Source of the DNA: Turritopsis dohrnii
Taxonomy: Eukaryota; Cnidaria; Hydrozoa; Anthoathecata; Oceaniidae
Assembly (NCBI GenBank): GCA_027922465.2
Contig: BQMF02000142.1
Location: 372,001-436,000, forward strand
Direction: 5' to 3'
DNA: 64,000 nt
In this document: positions 10,234 through 22,400 of the stretch, piece after piece
Position numbering within the stretch: position 1 is the first letter of the stretch
How the letters are laid out: every line of letters starts with the position of its first letter
Notes under the pieces: model-generated
What the model saw: the letters and a program-made list of their open reading frames with translations, nothing else
What the model was told of the DNA's origin: nothing
The model's database searches: none
Made by a program: the position numbers and the translations under genes

Positions 10234-11637
10234 ATGCTTTTTTTCTTCTGTGTTTTGTTGTGTTTTGAAATTACCATCGGAGGTGAAGAAAAAACATTTC
10301 ACTTAACACATGTTGGAAAGACTTTAAATGTAACAGCTTCGTTTAAGACCGCAGCAAGTTCAGAAAGTGGCTGTTTAACAGCATGTTTACATCAACAGTA
10401 CTGTGAAACTATTGGAGTGGAAGAAAGGGAACAAAACCAATACACCTGTCATCTGTATGATGCATATCCGTGTAGTTTTGGAGAAAACCGTCAATTTGTA
10501 GATGGCCCCAATTTCAAGTTCTATCAAATGAAACGCGACGACTGTTTATCACTTCGAGAATCCGGAATGACACGTTCAGGGGTATATCTTATAAATGTTA
10601 ATGGACTAACCCGTATTCCAGTATGGTGCGACATGGAAGGTGGTTGGACTGTAATCCTTCGAAGAGATGGACCTGAACAGCTTTTTGATAAAACATGGGA
10701 TGAGTACAAAAAAGGGTTTGGTTCTGTCCAATCATCATTCTGGCTTGGAAATGATTACATTCACCAACTGACAGGGCGCTGTCCTAGTGAGGCAAAAATA
10801 AATTTGGTGACTGATGACAATCGTCATTGGGAGGCGCTGTATTTTAACTTCAGCGTAGGAAGTGAAATAGAAAATTACCGCCTCTCTATTTCAAATACGT
10901 TTGAAGGAAGCACTGCTCCAGCATCAGAGCAAATGGAAGTTTTTAATGGAAAAGCCTTTTCAACATTCGATAGAGATAATGATGAATCTCCTGAAGACTG
11001 CAGTAATGAAAACGGTCGAGGTGGCTGGTGGTTTGATGCGTGTCACTACAAAGGATATTTGACAGGTGTTTATGGGGAGGAATGGAAATTGGGGAATACT
11101 TGGGATAAAGAAGTAATTGTATATTCCACTCTCAAAATAAGACGTAAGTATTTTACGAGTAAGAGCATGAAAATCGAAACGAAACTAGATGGAAATTTAA
11201 TTTTGATCCTAATTCTTTCAGGGTTGAAACCTATAAATCTATCCCAGAATAAACCGAGTTCTTCATCACCGCTCCATTCCTGTTCTTATTGTGGCATTTC
11301 TCGGGGAAACGATGGAGATGTCTCAACTGGAATATTCCATTCAACTGATTACAATCAGCCTTGGTGGATGGTGGATTTAGAAGGAGTTGCAATTGTTCAT
11401 TCGGTTAAGATTTTTGGTCGTGGTGGTTATCCAGAGCAGTTTGTAAACATTGATGTAAATACTATCAATGAGATGGGAGCTGTCCAATTATGTTTTTACG
11501 TGCCAGGCCCTATAGCAGGCGTACCATTTCATAAAGATTGTTCTCCAAAACGAAAAGCTAAGTCTGTAAGAGTTCAAAGAAAGAACTGGGGTTATCTCAC
11601 ATTCCACGAAGTTATCGTGCTTGGATATTTCTTGTAG
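10234..11637 (+). CDS. secreted fibrinogen-related protein with C-terminal fucolectin-like domain
   Basis: The ATG at 10234 opens a signal peptide (about residues 1-16). A Cys-rich PAN/apple-like region follows (about 25-92; Cys pattern SGCLTAC...YC...YTC...YPC). Then comes a fibrinogen-related domain (about 97-303) with VWCDMEGGWTVILRRDG, the WDEYKKGFG/FWLG block, a calcium-loop-like DRDND and the GRGGWWFDACHYKGYLTGVYG-type block. The last ~135 residues (INLSQNKPS, DGDVSTG, QPWWMVDL, VKIFGR, LTFHEVIVLGYFL) match the discoidin/fucolectin (FTP) fold. I place an intron at 11144-11221 (CGTAAGTA to TTTCAG); spliced length is 441 residues. The intron is 78 bp with no in-frame stop, so retention would give 467 residues. 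The likely role is extracellular carbohydrate recognition, in immunity or adhesion, by family analogy. Confidence 0.85.
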   Translation: MLFFFCVLLCFEITIGGEEKTFHLTHVGKTLNVTASFKTAASSESGCLTACLHQQYCETIGVEEREQNQYTCHLYDAYPCSFGENRQFVDGPNFKFYQMKRDDCLSLRESGMTRSGVYLINVNGLTRIPVWCDMEGGWTVILRRDGPEQLFDKTWDEYKKGFGSVQSSFWLGNDYIHQLTGRCPSEAKINLVTDDNRHWEALYFNFSVGSEIENYRLSISNTFEGSTAPASEQMEVFNGKAFSTFDRDNDESPEDCSNENGRGGWWFDACHYKGYLTGVYGEEWKLGNTWDKEVIVYSTLKIRRKYFTSKSMKIETKLDGNLILILILSGLKPINLSQNKPSSSSPLHSCSYCGISRGNDGDVSTGIFHSTDYNQPWWMVDLEGVAIVHSVKIFGRGGYPEQFVNIDVNTINEMGAVQLCFYVPGPIAGVPFHKDCSPKRKAKSVRVQRKNWGYLTFHEVIVLGYFL

Positions 11638-11945
11638 CTTATTGGAATTTCAAGGGTCAGTTTTGGACTGTTGCAGAAAAACTGTCCATCGACAGATGTC
11701 TGAACTCCCATGTAAACTAATGTCCGAGAAATGCATTTGTTTGAATTATTATCAAATTTTTCAAATTCTAAAACGTTTTAGGCTTCGCGGATGATAAAGA
11801 GATTATAAAATACACAAAAAACACACAAGATGTTACCACACAAAAACACACATTTTGTAGATTAAAAATACCTGTCCGATACTTGTTACATTTTGTGTTG
11901 TTGTTATTATTATTGTTACGAATATTTATTACAGAATGGTGTACT

Positions 11946-12061
11946 GCCAGTAAATGTCAAAATCGCCAGTAAATGTCGTAAACGCCAGTAAATGTCGCAA
12001 AATTGCCAGTAAGTCTCGCAATTCAACAGTAAGTGTCGCACAATCGCCAGTAAGTGTCGCA
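11946..12061. repeat. degenerate ~20-bp tandem array
   Basis: About six units of the form CGCCAGTAAATGTCGCAAA with drift between AAATG and AAGTG. Confidence 0.85.
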
Positions 12062-12703
12062 ACTAGAATTTTCATTCGTTTTAATTTATTTTAGCAATTC
12101 CTCAGCTCGATATTACCTGATGTTCTTTGTTGTAAATATCATTTTATTTGTTTGACAGTCTTGTTTATAAATTTGTTGTTCACTGCATTTCTAACGAATA
12201 TACACATACAAAAAAAAATGAAACCCAGAACTATAACCACGTTTATTTCACTGAAGTTTTATCGACTAGCAATAAATTTTATGTCAGTATAGAGCCCAGC
12301 TATGTGAGCTTTCTCAAGATGTATGTGTGTTATGAAAAGGAGATGGACACGAAGAGAAAATCGAAAAAACAAAGTTTGGAAAAACTCATTATCTTCTTAC
12401 CCTCACCATTTTGAAATCGAAAATTTTCTCCACAAAAAAAAACCTGCTGGCAAAAATAATTCTGTTTAAACGCGCGTAAGTAGTACCATCTCATTGGGCA
12501 AAATTTTTTGAAAAATAACGCTGGCGAGGAGCATTTTCATTGAAATACAGTACGTTTCAAAAAAATGGAACTTACAATTATTGTTCGTTCTTCACCACAA
12601 TGGTAATAGCATAGACATAAGGGACAATGAACAGTTCTGTGATGTTTCTTCGCAGTCCAATTTTCAACACAACTTCTTAAAGATAAGGTTACTATCTTAA
12701 GGT

Positions 12704-12895
12704 TGAGAAAAGTGTGTCAGCAGTTTTGTTGTGAGACAATCTACACGAGAGAGCCAATCATTTTTTTTCTTTAATTTGTTTGATCGCTTTATTGATTGTT
12801 CCCAGACCATTTCCCAATTGTTCTTTTTTTACTGACATCAGCATAGTGCAACCCTCAGCTCTACATGTAATAGTTCATTATCTTTAAGAGATCTC
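12704..12895 (+). repeat. dispersed repeat, copy A (partner at 43724)
   Basis: Aligns over its whole length with 43724-43931 in the same orientation: shared blocks include GTGTCAGCAGTTTT, GAGCCAATCATTTTTTTT, CCCAGACCATTT and CAACCCTCAGCTCTACAT. No inverted ends, tRNA-like head or coding capacity were seen. Confidence 0.85.
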
Positions 12896-13343
12896 TTCTA
12901 TCAGTGATTATCCTCCAAGAAATTTTAGGGGAATTAAAAATGGAATTTAAGGGATATGGGCGTGTGTTTTGGGTGGTTTTTTTCGCATTTCACCATTGTA
13001 TAAAATTAGAGTTTGAAAAATCACTGCGAGAGAGTACATTACAAATGAAATACAGACATTTGAAGAAAAATGCTCTCCGTCCCAGTGACTTTTTCCGGTA
13101 TATTACTTTTCGAGAAAACTAGTCTACTACATTCCGATTTCTCCGACTTCATTCTGTGTCTCGGAATAAATCCAGTGCGTGAAAATGTCAAAAAATTAAC
13201 TGCCAAAAAGAGTATTTTTATTGAAATAGCATCTATATATATATATCCCTAGAAATGAACTCTTCCGCAGTGGTTTTCCAACGAAGTTTAACTGCAGCAC
13301 TGTTACTAAACTTAAAGAAGATTGACAGTATACTGCTTCTTGT

Positions 13344-13405
13344 ACAACCTCGAGCTCAGGGTCTTTTGCCTTTTCGATATACGGAAGACCCTGGGTTCGA
13401 GGTTG
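13344..13405. mobile_element. 62-bp CAACCTCG foldback
   Basis: CAACCTCGAGCTCAGGGTCTT at the left pairs with AAGACCCTGGGTTCGAGGTTG at the right, separated by about 20 bp. A related fragment is near 9365-9440 (ACCTCGTACCCAGGG). Confidence 0.85.
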
Positions 13406-14131
13406 ACTTCTTGCAGTATACCTCTTGTTTTGTATGAAGTTTAAAGTTTTTTTTTTTCATTTATAATAAAATGTCATTTTCTAATTCGTCTCAAGGCATG
13501 CATGTTACCATGGTTACGTACCAAACTGCGCAACAAAAAAATTTAACTCAATTTTTTAATAGACTCAACAGGCTTTAAGAGAAAGTGCACTGAAGCGAAA
13601 TTCTGTTTCGAGTAGTTCATACTCGATGTTTACAATGTTTGGTTGTTAGAAGTGATTGGTGATCGTTCATGCATGAAATAAAATTGGCAGTGAGATACTG
13701 AGAAAACCTTTTTCGTTATTCTGCAGAATTTTTGAAATTTTATTTTTTTTATTGTTGTTGTTGTTGTGGTTGTTGTTGTTTTTCATGCACATACATAATG
13801 GAACACAAAAAGCCAAACAGATCATACCGAAATTGACAAATTTCTGGGACAAATGGTAATTCTTCGTTTTATATTCACCACTTCTTTACCCCACATTTTT
13901 GATTCGGAAATCTTTAATGGCTTGGCCAGCTCTCGCGTTCAGTGTTGTTATTATATCAAAGTTGAGCGATTGAGCATACTTAACACTTGGTCGATCTGAA
14001 TCTTCTTCACCAATTATCAACATTGCTGAATCAGAGCTGGTGTCATGCCAACATCGATGTGGTAAGGGAATATGTCGAAATGTTGTACCTCGCTAAACAT
14101 GAAGATTTTAGAGATTATCATTCTCATATTT

Positions 14132-14252
14132 CCCAGTGGGCAAAATCATCAAAAAGTTACTGCAATGAAGAGCATTTTTGTTGAAATAATGTGTATATTT
14201 CTACAGAAATGCACTCCTTCACAGTGGTTTTTCAACGAATTTGCCTGCTTGG
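14132..14252 (+). mobile_element. CCCAGTGGG-family MITE, copy 3
   Basis: Well preserved: CCCAGTGGGCAAAATCATC at the left, centre TATTTCTACAGAAATGCAC, right arm ending TTTGCCTGCTTGG. Confidence 0.85.
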
Positions 14253-14493
14253 TTACTGATTTTCTCTAAATGGTTATTTCAATACATATTCCACCACATT
14301 TGCAGCAGGCAAATATATGTTGAACAATCACTGTGGATGAGTACCTTTCTAAAGAAAGGCAAACGAATATACAGACTATTGCAAATACACTTCATCCCAG
14401 TGGCTTTTTGCCGATTTATCCAGGGTTTTCAGTAATGCATTTCCTTTTAGGTACTCCAAAACTACTGAACGAAGTGTCGTCATGTAGGAAGAC

Positions 14494-16913
14494 ATGAAAT
14501 CAAGAAATTTTGTGAAGCTAAACCTTTTGTTAGCTTTGTTCTTTCACTCGATCCAGTCCTCCCAAACAGATCTTCCTGCTAAAATTGACTTGGGAATAAT
14601 AATTGACACAAGCTCAGATATGGGTAAAGAAAATTTCGATATAGCAAAAACATTTGTGAAGAAGCTTCTAGATAATCTTAGTGTATCTCCTGGAACGACC
14701 CGGGTTGGCGTTTATACCGTAGCTGCAAAAGTTCACGAAGTTTTTAACTTCAAGACGCATGTGAATAGAGAATGTGTCCTTAAAGCCCTGGACACACTTA
14801 GCTACTTACAGATTAATAAAACGTACGACTTTCAAACGAGAATAAACGAGATTTTTGAAATTATGCTGGTGAAAAGTAGACAAGTCGTGGACCAACGGAA
14901 GATATACCTATTTGTAACAAATTCCGCTGATGAAATCCCAACACTTAGAAACAAAATCAAGGTGAGATTGACCATGGGCGATTTTATTGGCGCAATAATA
15001 ATTGGCTCAACTTCAAAGAAAGAGGGAAGTTCTTCTGACGAAACGGAAGAGAGTAACGACCTCGTAGAATTAGACACGAAATCACAGACCGATGAAGCAA
15101 CACATTACAGTGGAATTCTACAGGAAAGTGTTTCACAAAAGTATAAAACACAGACCAGAAAAGCATCAAACTCTTCTGACTTCTTTTTGCCGGTGAATAG
15201 TAACATAGTGAACGAACAATCTGATCAATTTACAGAAGCTATTAAAACACTGTTTTATTCCGGTCATGATGATATTAAGCACATCTTGAAAGAATTAAAC
15301 ATCGACGCCCATTCTTACACAAAATGCCATCACGAAGGTAAACAAGCACGAGATGAGTGCAATCGAGAATGCACTTGCATAAACGGAAAATTGCAGAATT
15401 GCTATAGAATACGAAAAGAATTTACCGCTATGTCAAAGGCGCAAAGAAGGCGCTACTTGAGGGCGTATAAGACATTAACAACAACATCACCTTACAAAGA
15501 AGTTTACGAACGCTATGTGTTCATGCATTACAAATACTTCTGTTGGGGAATACACACACGGGATTTGTTCTTGCCTTGGCATCGATGGTTTATCTCCGTC
15601 ATGGAAGATCTCCTCAAGCAGATCGACTGCCGAGTGACGTTGGCATATTGGGACTGGTCGTACGTCAGTAACGACCCATGGAATCGAACAAACTTATGGC
15701 GGTCGACAGATGACGGTTTAGGTAAGGTACTAAAGATTTGCTGACTGAAAGTCTGTCGTAATATGTACATTTGATTGGATTTTGCATTAACACAATGAAA
15801 ATATTAAGACAATTTCCACTCAAACCAGTGACGAGCGTACACGCATTCGAATTAGTGTACGTTCGAATTTTTAAGAATCTTTTGTAAAAGACCGTTTAGA
15901 CAGTTCGAGTGGCATAAACGTTCAAGTGATTGAAACTCTATTGAATTAACTACCACAAGATTTTCTCCCTTATCTATGTACAGTTAGCTGTCGTTATCTC
16001 AAACTTCTCGCTCTATCTGGAACAAAAGCCTTGGTCCCGTTATCTCGTAGTCGCGCTATCTCGAACTTTTTATCTGATCCTTTGAGAGTTCGAGATAGAG
16101 GGACTGGATTATACCTACAACCATACGAGTTCAGACCTTTAGTTCTCTGTTCAGAAACTTCAGTACTGGAGACATTCCAACTAAATTGTTTTAATCACTT
16201 ATCTAGGAAGCAACGGTAACAAGTATAAAGGCTATTGCGTTCAGAAAGGTATGTTCCGAGAATCACAGTGGCAGACACCATATTGGGAGGACCCGATGGA
16301 TATCATTTTGAGCGCAGCAGATCAAGTTAACGGAAAGATATCAGAGCAAGTCGGACATCTTGCTTTCTGCTTGAGAAGGGCATTCAAAGGTCGCGCACCC
16401 AGTCGAAAAAGCGTTCTACGAACATTGGCTTTAAAACCACAACGCTTCAAAGATTTTGATCTTCAAATTCGCCATAATTACCATGACAGAATTCACAATA
16501 TTATTGGCGGAACAATGTGCACCCATTACGCTGCTGACACGCCAGAATTTTGGCTCCATCACGCCTTTTTGGACAAAATCTGGTATTTGTGGCAAAAGAA
16601 GAGCCATAAACATAAGTACGTCCATTTCTTGCAAAGAAACCACACAAAAATGATGGGATGCCCTCACACACAAAAAGAACTAATCGACTCGCACAGTTTA
16701 CCTCGATGTATCAAAGTAAAATACAGTACGTTTCCTACTGCTGAGCGTACTAAACGAAGCACGGACGACATAGATGACATGGCGAGAACATCTGATGAAT
16801 ATTGGAAGAAATACTTGAATGACAGTTGGTTTGGTACGTTTCCCGATTGCAATAGGTCACAGAAGGAGAAAGCTAGAGCGAAATATCTTCATAAAATCTT
16901 GGATGCACCGTGA
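14494..16913 (+). CDS. secreted tyrosinase with N-terminal von Willebrand A domain
   Basis: Two exons, 14494-15721 and 16207-16913 (donor GGTAAGG, acceptor ATCTAG), 644 residues. Signal peptide about 1-23, then a VWA domain (about 30-185; strand LGIIIDTSSDMG). The metal site reads D-T-S-S-D rather than DxSxS. A charged, Ser-rich linker leads to a small Cys-rich segment (ECTCINGKLQNC, about 287-310). The copper-A half (about 345-375) has HYKYF, then IHTRDLFLPWHRWF. The copper-B half (about 490-545) has the HxxxH pair in YHDRIHN and WLHHAFLDKIW, so all six copper His positions can be assigned. Tyrosinases oxidise phenols to quinones, for pigment, sclerotisation or defence. Secretion and VWA suggest work in the extracellular matrix (inference). 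Confidence 0.88.
15981..16105. mobile_element. 125-bp pogo/Tigger-like MITE in the tyrosinase intron
   Basis: Begins TA-CAGTTAGCTGTCGTTATC and ends CGAGATAGAGGGACTG. The inner TTATCTCGAAC-type motifs occur in both orientations. CAGT ends next to TA-rich flanks suggest a Tc1/mariner-pogo relative; the target duplication is not clean. Confidence 0.5.
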
Positions 16914-17727
16914 AACGGAGAGGATGAATTCTAGACGCTGAATCTCGCAGATCGGATGAAATCTGGAAAATTGTAGAAGGGCGTGAAAAAACACGAGCTT
17001 TTGCTCCCATTTTGTACGCGTTTTCGTGTATTTCGATTGGCTCTTCATCTCCGCCCAAGGATCCATGTTAAAGGGAAATTATTAGACTGAAATACGATAT
17101 GGTGTATTTACGGAGTGATCTAAACTCGCCTTCTTCGCTTTTATTATGTACGGCACCAATTAATTCAAAATGCTTAGACAACTTAATTTATTGTTATAAC
17201 TTTATATATATATCATAATAATACCTGAATAATCACTTTGATGACAAGAGATAAAAAGAACTTTGGACGTTCTTCTTGTGTCCAATTGCTTCGTCGCGTC
17301 TTCACCTATAGATGAGTTTCTTAGTGACGTAATGTTTATAAACACCAGTGTTCTTTGCTCGATAATTACGGTATATTGCAACATAGAATATCATTAATCA
17401 AGTCATTTTCCTGTGAGTATGCGCACGCAGCCTCGCAGGAAATAAAAGTCTCTTTATACACTTCAAAATGTTGTCACTTTATTTGGTTCTCTGGAGTCCC
17501 CTTAAAGACAATCGACATTAGAAAGTTTCAATACACATTAGCACTTCCTATCTATTTTCGTACATTGTATTTGATTTTTAGTATGTACAAGGTATAAAAG
17601 TGTAATTAACATTGGAAACTCGTCTATACAGTGAAACAGTTGGAAATATAATTTTGTGTTGTGTTCGTAAAAAGTTCGTAAGACCGTTCGTATGGGCGGT
17701 AGTGGGGGGTTGGCGGTAATGAACTGA

Positions 17728-17834
17728 ATCGTCAAAAAATTTCTACGACGAAGAGCATTTTCATTAAAAGTGTGTGCATATCTCTAAAGAAATGCACTCC
17801 TTCGCAGGTGTTTTTTAAACAAATGTGCCCGCTG
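17728..17834 (+). mobile_element. CCCAGTGGG-family MITE, copy 4 (5' end lost)
   Basis: Retains TACGACGAAGAGCATTTTCA, the AAAGAAATGCACTCCTTCG centre and a right arm ending GTGCCCGCTG; the first ~15 bp are missing or replaced. Confidence 0.7.
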
Positions 17835-17990
17835 ATAATGGAACAGTCAGAATGACGCACACAGTCGAAAAAAAAGATGTGGTCAAGCCATAGGGAGAAA
17901 ATTTTCATAGAAACAAGAAAAAAATAATTCAAGCATTCAAACATTGATTTCTTCCAAATACAATTTCAGATTCAGAGTGTCAGTAGAGTA

Positions 17991-18138
17991 TGTTCATCTA
18001 ACAATTCCAGGCCATCAAACTATTCGGTCAAAACTCTTATAATAAAGTTTGAAAGAAGGGAGGCAAACTCAACTAACCAAACAAATTTTACAAGGTTATT
18101 ACCGTGAAGTTTTCATGATCTGGAATTGTTAGATGAAT
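17991..18138. mobile_element. 148-bp foldback element
   Basis: GTTCATCTAACAATTCCAG at the left is matched by CTGGAATTGTTAGATGAAT at the right, with about 110 bp of non-coding sequence between. Confidence 0.75.
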
Positions 18139-19485
18139 ATTTGTTATTAGTTATTTTCTCACGTCTTCGTTGTCAGCACGACTTCAAAACATAATTTCTG
18201 ACACTGAGTGCAGAGAACGTGTTAATTCTTTTGTATAATACAATATAGTCCCAGTGGGCGAATTTGATGAAAATCACTGCGAAGGAGTGTATTTCTATAA
18301 AGGCTGGTGCAGACTTGACGATTAAGAAGATTACGATTCAAACACACGATACGTTTTTCCCACGAGGATAAAATATCAAAATGATTTGGCGTTTTCGGCG
18401 ATAGCACTCAAAGGATCAAAACGATTGTTCCCATTTGATGAACGTTTTTTAAGCTGACCTCTCCATCGGGGTTACGGGAACACATCAACACCGCTTCAAG
18501 GGATTTCCTTATCGGTTATACTTGAAGTAAATAACATTTGTCTGTTGCTTTGGTTTGAAAAAGCGAAGAAACACGCAAGAATGTTCCCTTTAACTCAAAC
18601 AAAAACACCAAAATTTAGACTGAGAACTATCGGTGATAGAGGTTATGAATGTTAAACGACAGTAAGTTTCGTTAAGCGCGTACGAAACTAACCGAAAACG
18701 CTCAACCTCGAGTGATTTGCAGTGATTTTCGCTCACTTTGTAGAAAAAAGGATTTTTCAAACAAGTAATGCCCGCAGTAGTAATCGAAGATTTCCCTAAT
18801 TTCAGCAAATATGTTTTCAAACTATCCAGGCGAGCCTCGTTCTGATGCTTTGTCACGATACATACTAATTACAAGCCTATGGGTTTTGATTAAGTGCGAA
18901 TCACCATGACGACCACTCGTGAGAATTTTCACCAAAATATCACATTAAAACGAGGCAATATTCCGATATTCAAAAAATATTCGAGATAGGTCTAATCTCG
19001 AAAGTAGCGGACCTTCTCCATAACTTACAGAGATAACACCTCAAAATCGTGTTTTTGAATGTACGAAATGATTTTACACGAACACACGAACTTTATATAA
19101 CAATCTTACCTAAATAAATAGAGTATAAATAGAAATAAAATAGAAAATAAAAAACACAATCTTGGTAGAATGTAAATTTCCACGTTGATCGGTATTGTCC
19201 ATACCGACTTCGTTTCTAAAGCCGGTTTTCCGCAACGAGAAGTTACTGCTTCGTAACAAACATTGCTAAAAACTTCGGCGGAAAAGTCAGATCAAGTTCA
19301 ACTTTTCTGTCTACCAATCAAATCGCTTCATTTGTAATTCTGTAGTAAAAGTCCATAATAGCTTGTTTTCACGTAGTGTTAAATTAAAGTCGAATCTCCA
19401 CAAGAAGTTCTGGTTATTTGAAGCAATAAGATTTAACCACTTAACGACCGGGCTTCTGTTCTCAACAGTTATGCTACCATTTTCG

Positions 19486-22400
19486 TTACAACTCGATACG
19501 TTGGTACACTCGGTCCATCATTGTCATGTGATACTTCTTAACCTAAACGAGACACTAGCTTGTTGAATCTTTATTTTATTTATTTATTTTATTTGGCATT
19601 GTTTTGCGTGGTTAGCCTCACTCAGTTGCTACTGCATCTGCTTTCCAGGAGGGGCCACGGCTTCGGTTGGAGGCTCCGATATTAGAAGATCGTCTAAAAT
19701 AGCTACAATCCTTATGTTCCGAAAATAAATGTTTTATAGAGCTTCAGTGCGGACTAGTAAGCCACGGAGCAGCACTGTTGAATCGAACTATATAACTTTC
19801 CAGTCGTTATAAGTTTATCAATTGAATAGTTTTTCTAATAAAAATCAGTTCTTCAAACTTTTATATATTCGCTAGTAATGTAATTATTTTGCTCTAATTA
19901 TTTTACCCACGCCTCCCGTCCACGTTGCCGTCGCAGTTTTGTAAGCTCCCTAAGAATGACGGTTGAGTCCTTGACAAGAAGCTATGGAACCCCTGGAAGG
20001 AATGACGCAGTTTCACTCACGTATTTCTTGTGTGTTTGGATTTGCTTTTGAGCGTTCTCGTATTCTTCTTTCTTAACATCACCGTCAGCCTCGTTTTGGC
20101 GGAGATTGTCATGGATACGTTCCCAGTGACGTAATTTACTGATACGATTCTGGAAGTCTCGCAATTCACTCTATACAGAAAACAACAACAGTTTTTAAAG
20201 AGAATAAGGAGAAGGTAAGAAGTAGCCATGAGTTTTTAGTACTTCCATCATGGTCTCCTGCAACGAGTATGTTCATTAGAAAACACTTATAAAAGTATTT
20301 GAACAAATGAGGAAAAGCCTTACCCTCACTAACCCAGACCCATTTCACGAGGCTTACACTGTAAAAGCCTGGTAACAATTTGTCAGACGAACATATTGCA
20401 ACGGCCAAAGATACGAATAACATTGCTCGAACTTGCAGTGAGGCAGTCAGTGGATCACTCCTAACTGGCGGATACGCTCGGGGTGAAATATTGAGATGCG
20501 ACATGATAGGGACTCGACCCGGGATACAGCAGCAGTCACACTCGAATCTACCCACTACTACGCCGTCGCAGCAAGAGATAAACTTAGTCTTATACAGGCC
20601 ACAGTGCAGTACACTCACACAGTACAGTAGATATTGTGATTCGGACATTCAAGTGACCGAGAAAAAACATGTCCAGGATGATAGGTGAATGGATACTGAC
20701 ATTCGTTCGAAAGACATTATGAAGGTTCGATTGTGAATGGATGACCGGTGAATGGATACTGGCATTCGTTCGAAAGACATTATGAAGGTTCGATTGTTAA
20801 TGGATGACCGGTGAATGGATACTGGCATTCGTTCGAAAGACATTATGAAGGTTCGATTGTGAATGGATGACCGGTGAATGGATACTGGCATTCGTTCGAA
20901 AGACATTATGAAGGTTCGATTGTGCATTTTATAGACTGTAATAAAAACCAGTCATAGTCTGTGTTTGTAGGACAACACAGCTCCTATCTCAATATTTTTT
21001 CAAAAAACCCCCCAAAAAACAGGTAAGTGAAGGACATATCAACTGAGACTAGAATGTACCTCAATTCCCTGTAACTCCTCGTCGCTGAATTTACCAGACG
21101 AGTGGGCTAACTTCCATAGCTCAGTCACACGCGAATCCGTAAATCGCACACCGGGGTTGTAAATCCGATTGCTAACCTAAAAATAGAACTATGACGTCAT
21201 TTATTGAAAGCAAATGAGACAAAACTTCGGATCGGGATGATGCTGTGATAACTCCCCTGTCCATCGGGGCCAAGCTCGCTACTAGAGCGGAACAAATTCC
21301 TTTTCATGTTATTCCAACACGAGTACAAATCTTAATGGCGAACTTGACAATGGTAAATCTTCTCGAGGCAATAACTGCAACTTTGGGCACAGTTTTTAAC
21401 TAGCGAGTGAGAATATTGAATACTATCCCTCGCCAGGATTTCTTTTTCCGATTACGTTGTGGTCATTGTATTAGTATTAGTAGTAACATGACTTTGTGAG
21501 GATATTTGGGATTAACGAGGGGGAATTTCACCAAATTTCACGAATAACCGGGTTACTTCCTGGTTAATCATAATGGCTGGTTGAAATTTGATTGACGTTT
21601 TTGCTTGGTGGGAAATTTCAGATTTGTTGGATGGAAATTTCAAATCGGGGAGAAATTTCAGAATACTTTCTCGAAAACGTAGTTAAGGAAAAAACGTTCA
21701 TTTCCCAGTGGGCAAAATCTTCAAAAAGTCATTGCGACGAAGAGCATTTTTATTGAAAAAGTGTGTATATTTCTATTGAAATGCACTCCTTGGCAGTGAT
21801 TTTTCAACAAATTTGCCTACTGGGTTGAGTCTTAGATAAACAGAGTTTTAAAACTATTACTTGACCTCTTCCTCCAGTTTCTTCACATGATCGTTCAGAA
21901 GATGATATTTATCCTTTTGTTCTTTCATCATTTTCTTTAAGTGTTTAGCATGCGTGCTTCCGTCCTCGTGTGTCGGCCGCACGAAATTTTCCTCACTCTT
22001 TCTGCCTGGGTCGTCCTTGATTTTTTTTCTCAAATCTTCAACTTTTTCCGAATGCTGGTGATAGTCTGTAACATAAAATCATCAAATATAAAGAAACATA
22101 CTGAGTGGCACTGGGTAAGTTGAAAAGTTTTCACGAAGGAGTACATTTCTATAGAAATATACACACTATTTCAATTAAAATGCTCTTCATCGCAGTTACT
22201 TTTTGAAGATTATTGAACACTGGAAATAATATGTAAAACAAATTTCATAGCAGCAATCCAGTGTCAGCTTCTCAATCACACGATTCGAACTCTCAAACGA
22301 ACCAATCAAAAACGTTTAATGTTCGAATTTACATTATAGGGCATTGGCCCTTCAGCGATAAATTCCGAAGCGAAAAAAAAAAAAAAAATCTAAGAATTCT

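Larger units (their letters stand above)
11638..14493. other. intergenic, repeat-rich
   Basis: No gene supported. It holds a degenerate 20-bp tandem array (11946-12061), a dispersed ~190-bp repeat (12704-12895), the CAACCTCG hairpin (13344-13405), one good MITE (14132-14252), and diverged MITE pieces near 12500-12555, 13010-13100, 13171-13285 and 14305-14425. The short open frames here coincide with those repeats. Confidence 0.55.
16914..19485. other. intergenic between convergent genes
   Basis: The tyrosinase gene (+) and LRPAP1 (-) converge here. No coding segment is supported. It contains a diverged MITE (17728-17834), half a MITE (18250-18302), a 148-bp foldback (17991-18138) and a fragment of the AGGGA-TIR MITE (about 18161-18196). 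Confidence 0.5.

Noticed and set aside
18590..18856. Minus-strand frame considered as a terminal exon of LRPAP1 (KHQNEARL)
   Set aside because: No stop after the HNEL-like position and no phase-0 acceptor; the exon at 19486-19542 fits far better.
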